A DNA stretch of 38,437 nt from Nocardiopsis listeri NBRC 13360 (GTDB lineage: Bacteria > Actinomycetota > Actinomycetes > Streptosporangiales > Streptosporangiaceae). The notes beneath the pieces were generated by a model. That model was not told the origin of the DNA. It did not search any database and worked only from the letters and a program-made list of their open reading frames with translations. A program made the position numbers and the translations under genes. Positions 25,342 to 32,986 of the stretch are shown here, piece by piece. Where the stretch lies: NCBI RefSeq assembly GCF_001570765.1, contig NZ_BCSH01000076.1, positions 1 through 38,437 on the forward strand, given 5' to 3'. Position 1 is the stretch's first letter. Every line of letters begins with the position of its first letter.

Positions 25342-25376
25342 AACGGCGTCGTGGGAACACTATCCACGACGCCGTT
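25342..25376 (+). terminator. Rho-independent terminator with T-tract
   Basis: AACGGCGTCGTGG (25342-25354) pairs with CCACGACGCCGTT (25364-25376) and is followed by TTCCTT. This is the most classical terminator in the window, 11 bp after the UUCG hairpin. Confidence 0.85.
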
Positions 25377-25487
25377 TTCCTTGTGCCGTCGTCACCAGGG
25401 ACGACACGCCGGTCTTGGTATCGGACACGAATATCCGCTAGTTTCGACGCGCACATAACCCCCGACTGATTTCTCAGAAGGAGAATC

Positions 25488-27071
25488 TTGGCACTCGCTG
25501 CCCCCCGCCGTTTCCATGGAAGGTGGTCGGCTGCCACCTTCATCACTCTTTCCCTCACGTTGGCGGCGACCCCCGCTCTCGCCGACACCGCCGACCAGGC
25601 GGAGCGCGCGGACGACCTGGCGACCGACATCGACGCGATCCTGGAGGATCCCGCGCTGGAGGGCGCGACCTCCGGTGTGGTGGTCACCGACGCCGACAGC
25701 GGTGAGGAGCTCTACTCGGCGAACGCCGACAGCTCGTTGCTGCCCGCCTCCAACATGAAGTCCTTCACCACCGCGGCGGCACTGCAGGTGCTCGGCCCCG
25801 ACCACACCTTCACCACCGAGGCCGTGGTGGAGGACGACGCGGCCGAAGGAGAGGTGCCCGGGCTGTACCTGGTCGGTGGCGGCGACCCGACGCTCAGCGC
25901 GAACGACCTCGACGCCATGGCCGCGGACGTGGCCGCCGCAGGGATCACCTCGGTGGGCCAGGTGTACGCCGACGACACCTGGTTCGACGATCAGCGCCTG
26001 GTGGACGACTGGTTGCCCGAGGACGAGCCCTATGCCTTCTCCGCGCAGATCTCGGCCCTCACGGTCGCCCATGGCGACCGCTACGACACCGGGGTGACGG
26101 AGGTGACCGTCACCGCCGCCGACGATGGTGACGCGGTGAGCGTGGACCCCGGTGCCGCCGATGGCTACGTGGAGGTCGACAACCAGGCCGTCACCGGGCC
26201 GGCCGGGAGTGAGAACACCCTGGCGGTCGACCGTCCGGTCGGCACCAACACCATCGAGGTGACCGGGAGCCTGCCCGCCGACGCCGAGTCGCCGGTGCAG
26301 CTGCTCACCGTCGACGAGCCCACGGGCTTGGCCGGGCACGTCTTCGTCGAGGCCCTGGAGGAGAACGGGGTCGAGGTCGAGGGCGACGTCGCCCGGAGCG
26401 AGGTTCCCCAGACCTGGGACGAGTCCCACGCGGTCGCAGAGAACACCTCCATGCCCCTGGAGGAGATCCTCGTCCCCCTGGTGAAGTTCAGCAACAACGG
26501 CCACACGGAGATGCTGGTCAAGAGCATCGGCCGGGAGACCGCGGACGAGGGTTCGTGGGAGGCCGGACTGGCCGGGGTCGAGGAAGCGCTCCAGGAGCTC
26601 GGGGTGGACACCTCCGACCTGGTCCTCAACGACGGTTCGGGTCTGTCCCGCACCGACCGGATCACCGCGGACAGCATGGTCGACCTGCTGACCCGGGTGC
26701 AGGACGCCCCCTGGTACGAGATCTGGCACGACTCCCTGCCGGTGGCCGGGGACAGCGACCCGTTCGTCGGTGGCACGCTGGCCTCCCGTATGGGCGGCAC
26801 GGCGGCCGACGGCGTCGCGCAGGCCAAGACCGGCACCATGACCGGGGTGAGTGCTCTCTCCGGCTACGTGCAGGGTCCGGACGGCTCGGAGGTCCACTTC
26901 AGCGTCGTCAACAACGACCACGCCGGTGCGGCGCCCCTGCACGTGCAGGACGCCATCGTGGTCCGGCTCGCCGAGTACCTGGGCAACCAGGCCCCGGAGG
27001 GGACCATGTCCCTGCGCAGTGAGCCCGCGGTGAGCGGGGAGCTGGAGTGCTCCTGGGAGCTGACCTGCTGA
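25488..27071 (+). CDS. dacB: D-alanyl-D-alanine carboxypeptidase/endopeptidase (PBP4, DacB type)
   Basis: A 527-aa secreted class-C penicillin-binding protein that trims or cuts peptidoglycan peptides. The signal peptide ends near TPALA (about 32). The active site is complete: SNMK (S88, K91), SNN (S335-N337) and KTG (447-449). The large insert between the first two motifs fits PBP4. It starts at a TTG at 25488 with AAGGAG 4 nt upstream. The C-terminus ends ECSWELTC; two Cys only five residues apart form an unusual tail that could make a small disulfide loop. It is a single-gene unit between two strong terminators. Confidence 0.93.
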   Translation: MALAAPRRFHGRWSAATFITLSLTLAATPALADTADQAERADDLATDIDAILEDPALEGATSGVVVTDADSGEELYSANADSSLLPASNMKSFTTAAALQVLGPDHTFTTEAVVEDDAAEGEVPGLYLVGGGDPTLSANDLDAMAADVAAAGITSVGQVYADDTWFDDQRLVDDWLPEDEPYAFSAQISALTVAHGDRYDTGVTEVTVTAADDGDAVSVDPGAADGYVEVDNQAVTGPAGSENTLAVDRPVGTNTIEVTGSLPADAESPVQLLTVDEPTGLAGHVFVEALEENGVEVEGDVARSEVPQTWDESHAVAENTSMPLEEILVPLVKFSNNGHTEMLVKSIGRETADEGSWEAGLAGVEEALQELGVDTSDLVLNDGSGLSRTDRITADSMVDLLTRVQDAPWYEIWHDSLPVAGDSDPFVGGTLASRMGGTAADGVAQAKTGTMTGVSALSGYVQGPDGSEVHFSVVNNDHAGAAPLHVQDAIVVRLAEYLGNQAPEGTMSLRSEPAVSGELECSWELTC

Positions 27072-27122
27072 GACCGATAGCGCCCGTGCGACCGTCCTGA
27101 AAGGGGCGTGGCATGAGCGGTG

Positions 27123-27167
27123 ACGAGGGCCCGTCGAGGGAGCGGTTCACGATCGACGGGCCCTCGT
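27123..27167 (+). terminator. Hairpin terminator after dacB
   Basis: ACGAGGGCCCGTCGA (27123-27137) pairs perfectly with TCGACGGGCCCTCGT (27153-27167), a 15-bp stem with a 15-nt loop, about 50 bp after the dacB stop. It is followed by a T/G-rich stretch. Confidence 0.8.
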
Positions 27168-27336
27168 TCGTGTTCGGGGGTCGGTGCGGTTCGATGGAGT
27201 CGTCCACAGGCTGGGGACATGGACTGTCGCGGGTCGCCCGAAGCCGGCAATGTGGAACTCGGTGGGGCTCTCCCGCCACCTCGTTCCTCCCACGGCGCGG
27301 CTCCCCGCCGCGCCGTGCCGCAGAAGGGCCTTCCGT

Positions 27337-29358
27337 GTGGAATCGCTGACCGTCACATCGGTGCTGGGCATGATCATCGGGCAGGTCTTCTCCCTGGTCG
27401 TGATGATCCTGGTCCTGTTGGGTCTGGGCAAGCTCGCCAGCCGGCTCATGGCCGTGCCCTTCAACCTGCCACGTCTGGCGCTGGCCGCGATGTTCGGCGC
27501 ACCGATCGGGTCGGTGGGCGCGATCCTGGCCTACTACGGCTCCTTCGACGCGTTGAGCACCGCGGAACCGGCCCGGATGGACCAGCCGGGCTTCATGGCG
27601 CTGATGTTGTTCGCGATGGCGGTGGGCTCGATGCTCGCGTTCGTCGCCCTCGAACTCCTCATGCCACGGGGCACCCGGGTCCGGCCGGTCGCCATGCTCC
27701 GCAAGACCACCGACCTGTTCGGAAGGCTGGGCCGGTACCGCGGGATCCTGTGGATCCTGGTCCGGCACGGCCTGGGCGGATACGTCATAGGCCGGCGGGA
27801 GGGGGTGGACGACACCTCGGTACAGCGCAGACTCGCCCGTTCCCTGGCCCGGTCCATGGAAGAGGCGGGGGTCGTTTTCGTCAAGCTCGGCCAGGTGCTG
27901 GCCACCCGCCGCGACCTGCTGCCGCCGGTGTTCGTCGAGGAACTGGGCCGGCTGCACAGCGAGGTGGCGCGGGTCCCCTACGACGACATCCGCGACTGCG
28001 TGGCCGCCGAACTGGGGCGCGGGGTCGACGAGGTGTTCGCCGACTTCGCCCCCGAACCCCTGGCCGCCGCCTCCATCGCCCAGGCGCATCCGGCGCGGCT
28101 GCTCGGTGGCGAGGAGGTCGTGGTCAAGGTGCAACGACCAGGGATCGGTCCGGTGGTCCGGCGCGACCTCGACATCATCCGACGCCTCGCCGAACGGGTG
28201 GACGAGCACACCGAATGGGGGCCCGCGATCGGGGTGCGCGGCCTCGCCGATAGGTTCGCCGACGCCCTTCTGGAGGAGCTGGACTTCGAGGTGGAGGCGG
28301 CCAACATCGCCGCCGTCGCGGAGGCGTCCGTCGACTCGCCGGTGCGCATCCCACGGGTCCACGAGGCCTACACCAGCCGGCGGGTGCTGGTGATGGAACG
28401 ACTGCACGGGCACCAGATCGACGGGACCGAGCTGCCGGAGCAGCGTGGGGAGGAGATCGCCAAGATCCTGCTGGACTGCCTGCTGGAGCAGGTGCTCGCC
28501 GGCGGGATCTTCCACGCCGACCCGCACCCGGGCAACATCCTGTTGCTCGACGACGGAGGGGTGGGTCTGCTCGACTACGGGTCGGTGGGACGGTTGGACG
28601 CCCGGACCCGCGAAGCGTTGCAGATGATGCTGATGGCCATCGACCGGGGTGACGCGGTCCTGCTCACCGACACGCTTTTGGACGTGGTGGACGATCCGGG
28701 GGAGATCGACTCGGAACGGCTGCGCCGGTCGCTCGGTCGGTTCATGGCGCGCTACCTGCACGGTGGGGCCACGACCAGTATGCGGATGTTCACCGAGCTG
28801 CTCATGCTGGTCACCCGGTTCGGGCTGGTCCTTCCGGCCGAACTGGCGGCGGTCTTTCGGGCCCTGGCCACCCTGGAGGGAACACTGATGTTCCTCGCCC
28901 CGGGGTTCGACACCGTCTCCGAGGCCAAACGGTACGCCGGGGCACGGATGTCGGAGCGGTTGGGTGGCGGAGACCTGCGGGAACTGGCGACCGGTGAGCT
29001 GTTGGCTCTGTTGCCGACCCTGCGCCGACTGCCACGTCGGCTCGACCGGATCACCGACCAGCTTCACAAGGGTCGGTTCACGGTGCAGGCGCGGCTCTTC
29101 GCCCACCCGGAGGACCGAAGACTCCTGCGCTCGGTGATGCGCCGCGCGGTCATGACCGTCCTGGCGGTGGTCACCGGGTTCATGTCGGTGGGGCTGTTCA
29201 ACGTGACCGAACAGTCGGGGGTGGCCTGGTCGAACCTGGCCACGCACACCCAAGCGCTCAACCTGTTGGCGTGGGTCCTGTTGGCGGCCACCGCGATGTT
29301 CGTGCTGCGTTTGCTGGTGGACATGGTCCGGGATGGGTCGAAGGGCGAGCGGGGCTGA
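27337..29358 (+). CDS. UbiB/ABC1 (AarF)-family atypical kinase-like membrane protein
   Basis: A 673-aa protein. An N-terminal membrane part (about 1-140, three or four helices) is followed by an ABC1/UbiB domain: the KxGQ motif in VVFVKLGQVLATRRDLLP, the Ala-rich loop AAASIAQAHPARL, VVVKVQRPGI with the nucleotide-site Lys, the catalytic HADPHPGNIL, and the metal motif LLDYGSVG. Two helices close the chain (VMTVLAVVTGFMSVGLF and LLAWVLLAATAMFVLRLL). UbiB proteins bind ATP and act in quinone or isoprenoid-lipid handling. I chose the GTG at 27337 because AGAAGGG lies upstream; the open frame to 27184 lacks this and crosses the region after dacB. Confidence 0.88.
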   Translation: MESLTVTSVLGMIIGQVFSLVVMILVLLGLGKLASRLMAVPFNLPRLALAAMFGAPIGSVGAILAYYGSFDALSTAEPARMDQPGFMALMLFAMAVGSMLAFVALELLMPRGTRVRPVAMLRKTTDLFGRLGRYRGILWILVRHGLGGYVIGRREGVDDTSVQRRLARSLARSMEEAGVVFVKLGQVLATRRDLLPPVFVEELGRLHSEVARVPYDDIRDCVAAELGRGVDEVFADFAPEPLAAASIAQAHPARLLGGEEVVVKVQRPGIGPVVRRDLDIIRRLAERVDEHTEWGPAIGVRGLADRFADALLEELDFEVEAANIAAVAEASVDSPVRIPRVHEAYTSRRVLVMERLHGHQIDGTELPEQRGEEIAKILLDCLLEQVLAGGIFHADPHPGNILLLDDGGVGLLDYGSVGRLDARTREALQMMLMAIDRGDAVLLTDTLLDVVDDPGEIDSERLRRSLGRFMARYLHGGATTSMRMFTELLMLVTRFGLVLPAELAAVFRALATLEGTLMFLAPGFDTVSEAKRYAGARMSERLGGGDLRELATGELLALLPTLRRLPRRLDRITDQLHKGRFTVQARLFAHPEDRRLLRSVMRRAVMTVLAVVTGFMSVGLFNVTEQSGVAWSNLATHTQALNLLAWVLLAATAMFVLRLLVDMVRDGSKGERG

Positions 29359-29424
29359 GGGGGACACGGGTGCCGACCGTTCGAGGTCGGTCGGGTGGCT
29401 TGGCCCGCCAAGCGGCGCGAACGG

Positions 29425-30009
29425 TCAGGTGGCCTGTTCGATCAGACGGCGCAGGGACCGGTACACCTGGTCCGCGGAGGGCGGTGGTTCCAGGACGCAG
29501 CAGTGCAGGAAGTAGCCGTCGCAGGCGGCGGCCACCCCGGCACGGGCCTCCGGATTCGGCAGGTAGGGGGAGAGGAAGGCGTCCACCGCGTCGTGCCAAC
29601 GCGTGACCTGATCCCGCAGGGTGGTGCGTCGGGCGGCGATGAGGAACAGCTCCATCTCCGCCAGAGCGTGGGCGCGGTCGTGCCCGGTGCCCTCGGCGAT
29701 GAGTGCCGCGAACCCGCGCAGCGCGACGTCCGGGTCGTCGGGAAGGGCCTCCACCACCGACACGTAGGCGTCGTTGACCCGGGTGAGCGTGTCGACGAGG
29801 AGGTCGTCGATGGTCGCGTAGTAGTAGGTGACGGTGCTGGGCGGGACCTCGGCCTCGGTGGCCACACGACGCTGACTGACCGCCGTGACACCCTCCCGGG
29901 CGATGACCGCCATGGTGGCGTCCAACAGGATCCGGCGTCGCTGTTCGCCCTTGCGGCGGCGACCGTCGCTGATGCTCTCCGGGTCCTCGGTGGTCTCCAG
30001 GGTGTTCAC
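29425..30009 (-). CDS. TetR-family regulator of the SMR pump
   Basis: A 194-aa regulator. The HTH region (about 20-60) has RRRILLDATMAVIAREGVTAVS then RRVATEAEVPPSTVTYYYATID. I chose the GTG at 30009, with GGGAGG 6 nt upstream. It lies 40 bp downstream of the SMR gene on the same strand, so pump and regulator are co-transcribed. This suggests autorepression through the inverted repeat upstream of the pump. Ligand unknown, probably a cationic lipophilic compound by analogy with QacR. Confidence 0.88.
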   Translation of the reverse strand: MNTLETTEDPESISDGRRRKGEQRRRILLDATMAVIAREGVTAVSQRRVATEAEVPPSTVTYYYATIDDLLVDTLTRVNDAYVSVVEALPDDPDVALRGFAALIAEGTGHDRAHALAEMELFLIAARRTTLRDQVTRWHDAVDAFLSPYLPNPEARAGVAAACDGYFLHCCVLEPPPSADQVYRSLRRLIEQAT

Positions 30010-30049
30010 GATGTTCCTCCCGTTCGATGGCCGGCCGGTGCGCACGCGT

Positions 30050-30373
30050 TCAATGTCTCGCGCCCATCTCCAGGGCCATGACCCCGGCCATGACCAGGGC
30101 GATGCCGCCGATCTGTGTCCAGGTGAGGGATTCTCCCAGCAGGACCGCTCCGATGATGGCGACCAGGGCGACCCCGATGGCGGCCCAGGTCCCGTAGGCG
30201 ACCCCGAGCGGCAGGCCTCTGGCGAGCGCTTGGGAGAGCGCGTAGAACGCGCCGCCGTAGCCGATGACCACGACGATGGAGGGGAACAGACGGGTGAACC
30301 CCTCGGAGAGCTTCAGTGAGGTGGTCGCGATCACTTCCAGGACGATCGCTCCGGCCAACCACATCCACGGCAT
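30050..30373 (-). CDS. Small multidrug resistance (SMR) efflux protein, EmrE/QacC-like
   Basis: A 107-aa protein with four helices. The essential membrane Glu is in AGAIVLEVIATTS (E13, equal to EmrE E14), followed by KLSEGFTRLFPS, GGAFYALSQALARGLPLGVAYGTWAAIG and GESLTW. All are SMR signatures. It works as a proton-driven dimer exporting cationic lipophilic compounds. The ATG at 30373 follows AAGGAG by 7 nt. It is the first gene of a two-gene operon with the TetR. Confidence 0.93.
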   Translation of the reverse strand: MPWMWLAGAIVLEVIATTSLKLSEGFTRLFPSIVVVIGYGGAFYALSQALARGLPLGVAYGTWAAIGVALVAIIGAVLLGESLTWTQIGGIALVMAGVMALEMGARH

Positions 30374-30431
30374 GGCACGGCTCCTTAGTGTCCTTCGGGC
30401 CCCCGGAGGAAACCTGTTCGAATGCTCAGCT

Positions 30432-30461
30432 TTCGTTCGTCAAAGAACCTGAGCGAACGAA
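30432..30461. promoter_or_regulatory. Inverted repeat, probable operator of the SMR/TetR operon
   Basis: TTCGTTCG (30432-30439) and CGAACGAA (30454-30461) are exact complements around a 14-bp spacer. A second pair, GCTCAG/CTGAGC (30425-30430 and 30449-30454), overlaps them. The site lies directly downstream of the proposed -10 box, where a repressor would block transcription. Confidence 0.6.
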
Positions 30462-30465
30462 CAAG

Positions 30466-30495
30466 ATTCTACGCGGTGCATGATGGAGGGGGCAA
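30466..30495 (-). promoter_or_regulatory. Promoter of the SMR/TetR operon
   Basis: On the minus strand TTGCCC (30495-30490) and TAGAAT (30471-30466) are separated by 18 bp. A start near 30460 would put the operator at the first transcribed bases. Confidence 0.5.
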
Positions 30496-30705
30496 GGTGG
30501 GAGTGATTCGGGTCGGCCGAAAACCCACCCCCTGGTGGGCCGGTCATGTACCCCCTGGGTGTATTCTCAGCGATTCCGGGCGAGGTGGGTCGGACACCAT
30601 CCGATAACCGCTCCATACCGATACGCGGGAGTTCAGAACCTTTTCCGGATCGGAGCGTCTAACTGACGTAGGCCGGTTATCGAGATGTTCTATGGAGGTC
30701 CAGAC

Positions 30706-32022
30706 GTGACGGGCAAGACCCAGTCGGCGGTGAAGCGCCGGTTCGGCATCGGACTCGTGGCGCTCGCGCTCGTCGCGACCGCGTGCACTTCAGGCGACGC
30801 CGAGACTCAGAGCAACTCCGACCCCGCCGCGGACGCGGAACCGGCCGAGCTGAGCATCACCCCGGAAGAGGGCGGCGAGGAGGTCGCGCCCAACACCCCG
30901 GTCCGGGTCACCGCCGAGCACGGAACCATCAGTGACGTCCAGATCGACCAGACCGTGGTCGACGAAGCCGCCGTCCCCGATGGCGGCGAGGCCGACGGTG
31001 AGGACGACGAGGCCGAGCTGTACGAGATGACCGGCACCATCAACGAGGACGGCACCGAGTGGATCAGTGACTGGAACCTGCGTCCGGGCTCGGAGATCGT
31101 GGTCACCGCGACCGCGGAGAACGAGGCGGGTGAGGAGACCGAGGTCACGAGTGAGTTCAGCACCCTGGAGGCGGTCGCCGGCCAACGCCTGGAGTTGGTC
31201 TCCAACTTTCCGAGCTCCGGCGACACCGTCGGTGTCGGCATGCCAGTCGTGATCAACTTCGACATGCCGGTCAGCAACAAGAGCCAGGTCGAGAACTCCA
31301 TGAACGTGGTCGCCGAGCAGGAGATCGCCGGCGCCTGGAACTGGGTGACCGACCAGATGGCGGTCTTCCGGCCGGAGGAGTACTGGGAACCGCACCAGAA
31401 CGTCACCGTCGACCTGAACCTGTCCGGGGTCGAGGCCTCCGAGGGCGTCTACGGTGTGCGCGACTACCAGATCGACTTCGAGGTCGGCCGCGAGCTCATC
31501 GCCACGATGCACGTGCCCGACCACGAGATGGAGATCGAGATCGATGGCGAGCACGAGCGCACCATCGACGTGAGCAACGGTGCGGCCAACCGTCGGTTCG
31601 ACACCACGACCACCGGCGTGCACGTGCTCATGGAGCGCTACGACACCATCACCATGGACTCCAGCACCGTGGGCATCCCCGAGGACTCCCCGGGTTCCTA
31701 CCGCGTGGACGTCAACTACGCGGTTCGCACCTCCAACAGCGGCGAGTTCGTGCACGAGATGTCCAGCAACGGGGCGATCGGTTCGGCCAACACCTCCAAC
31801 GGCTGCACCAACCTGCGCATGGACGACGCGGTGTGGTTCTACGAGAACACCCTGATGGGCGACATCCTCGACACCACCGGTACCGACCGCGAGTTCGAGT
31901 GGGACAACGGCTGGGGTTACTGGCAGAAGTCCTGGGACGAATGGCTCGAGGGCAGCGAGACCGACGAGGCGCAGATGACCACCGACGGGACCCCGGGTTC
32001 CGTCCACGGTGAGGACCTGTAG
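30706..32022 (+). CDS. L,D-transpeptidase lipoprotein (YkuD domain), SNGC active-site variant
   Basis: A 438-aa envelope enzyme that makes 3-3 cross-links or attaches proteins to peptidoglycan. It has a lipoprotein signal (LVATAC, C27), an acidic linker, two Ig-like domains (about 45-260, as in mycobacterial LdtMt2) and a YkuD domain. The catalytic Cys is C367 and the catalytic His is H350 in FVHEMSS. The usual S-H-G-C motif reads S-N-G-C-T-N, so the second His is Asn365. LRMDDAVWFYENTLMGDIL is the normal continuation. I chose the GTG at 30706, with GGAGG 7 nt upstream, over the ATG at 30685. A strong terminator follows. Confidence 0.9.
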   Translation: MTGKTQSAVKRRFGIGLVALALVATACTSGDAETQSNSDPAADAEPAELSITPEEGGEEVAPNTPVRVTAEHGTISDVQIDQTVVDEAAVPDGGEADGEDDEAELYEMTGTINEDGTEWISDWNLRPGSEIVVTATAENEAGEETEVTSEFSTLEAVAGQRLELVSNFPSSGDTVGVGMPVVINFDMPVSNKSQVENSMNVVAEQEIAGAWNWVTDQMAVFRPEEYWEPHQNVTVDLNLSGVEASEGVYGVRDYQIDFEVGRELIATMHVPDHEMEIEIDGEHERTIDVSNGAANRRFDTTTTGVHVLMERYDTITMDSSTVGIPEDSPGSYRVDVNYAVRTSNSGEFVHEMSSNGAIGSANTSNGCTNLRMDDAVWFYENTLMGDILDTTGTDREFEWDNGWGYWQKSWDEWLEGSETDEAQMTTDGTPGSVHGEDL

Positions 32023-32069
32023 CGAGCGCGGTCGTCACCGGGCCCCGACGGGCCGGAACGAGACGACAT

Positions 32070-32104
32070 GGGGCGCCCGCGGTGCACGGCACCGTGGGCG
32101 CCCC
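32070..32104. terminator. Long bidirectional hairpin terminator
   Basis: A 16-bp stem, GGGGCGCCCGCGGTGC (32070-32085) with GCACCGTGGGCGCCCC (32089-32104), has one G-T wobble and a 3-nt loop, then TTCGT. It lies between the convergent transpeptidase and TetR genes. Confidence 0.85.
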
Positions 32105-32171
32105 TTCGTATGCCTGCCTGTACGGTCTCCGAGCCCGCTCAGGACCGGGTGACCTCCGAACGCCTCCGGTC

Positions 32172-32819
32172 CTACGTCAGGCGCAGCCGGGCCACCAGCG
32201 CATCGATCACCAGCTCGGTGACCGTGGCCATCTCCACCGCTTCCGGGTCCAGCAGCCACTGCACCTGGAGGCCGTCCATGGCGGCCAGGATCGCGGTGGC
32301 CGCGGAGTAGGCGGGGGTGTGCCCGTCGGGTCCGGGGGTGCTCGCCGTCTCGCGGTACTCCGGCCCGATCCGGTCCAGGACCGCGTCCTCCACCTCCCGA
32401 CGCAGCACGGTGTACCGGTCCCGGAACCAGTCCTGGGCGGGGTGCCGGGCGGTGGCGCTCTCGGCGGAGAGCACCGCGTACAGCTGGGTCGTACCGGGGC
32501 GTTCGGCGTTGCGATCGGCGGTGGCGACCAGGTGGTCCAGCATGCCCTCGCCAGAGGGAGCGGGGTCGTTGGTGTCGCGCAATTCCAGCACCGCGGTGAG
32601 CAGTTCGGTCTTGGAGCCGAAATGGTGCAGGACCCCCGCGGGGGTGATGTCGAGTGTTGCCGCGATGTCGGCCAGTGACGTGTTGTTGAACCCTTGCGCG
32701 GCGAACACCTCGGCCGCGGTATGCAGGATCCGCTCGCGGCGATTGACCCGTTTGCGCGGGGCCGGTGAGGGTGGCTCCCCCTCGGGAGAACGTGCGCCGG
32801 TGGGGGTCGTCTCGTTCAT
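32172..32819 (-). CDS. TetR-family regulator divergent from the GH3 glucosidase
   Basis: A 215-aa regulator with a charged N-terminal tail. Its HTH (about 25-70) reads RERILHTAAEVFAAQGFNNTS then LADIAATLDITPAGVLHHFGSK. The helical C-terminal domain has VEDAVLDRIGPEYRET. I chose the ATG at 32819, with GGAG about 9 nt upstream; an in-frame start at 32846 is possible. It is transcribed away from the beta-glucosidase gene across a shared 167-bp region with a 24-bp palindrome, so it probably represses both. The inducer may be a glucoside or its aglycone. Confidence 0.88.
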   Translation of the reverse strand: MNETTPTGARSPEGEPPSPAPRKRVNRRERILHTAAEVFAAQGFNNTSLADIAATLDITPAGVLHHFGSKTELLTAVLELRDTNDPAPSGEGMLDHLVATADRNAERPGTTQLYAVLSAESATARHPAQDWFRDRYTVLRREVEDAVLDRIGPEYRETASTPGPDGHTPAYSAATAILAAMDGLQVQWLLDPEAVEMATVTELVIDALVARLRLT

Positions 32820-32919
32820 GGTCCGTTCTCCACTTCCTCGTACCACGGGGGTACCCCGGATCGATGACTGGGGGATTCGGTCCCGGGTGCGTCAACGCTA
32901 CCGATGTTCCCTTACCTCT

Positions 32920-32943
32920 CTTGCTTAATGAATATTAAGTAAG
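32920..32943. promoter_or_regulatory. 24-bp palindrome between TetR and GH3 genes, probable operator
   Basis: CTTGCTTAAT (32920-32929) and ATTAAGTAAG (32934-32943) are complementary at 9 of 10 positions around a 4-bp spacer (GAAT). The core CTTAAT/ATTAAG is exact. It is an AT-rich island in GC-rich sequence, 44 bp before the glucosidase start. Confidence 0.7.
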
Positions 32944-32986
32944 TACTGTTCGCGGCAAGAGACTTGGATCACAGGGCTAGGGGCTC

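Larger units (their letters stand above)
30374..30705. other. Divergent control region between SMR and L,D-transpeptidase genes
   Basis: 332 bp without a gene. It holds the SMR promoter and operator (30432-30495) and, on the right, the leader of the transpeptidase gene. That leader has the direct repeat ACCCCCTGG (30527-30535 and 30550-30558) just ahead of a possible -10 TATTCT (30562-30567). Confidence 0.6.
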
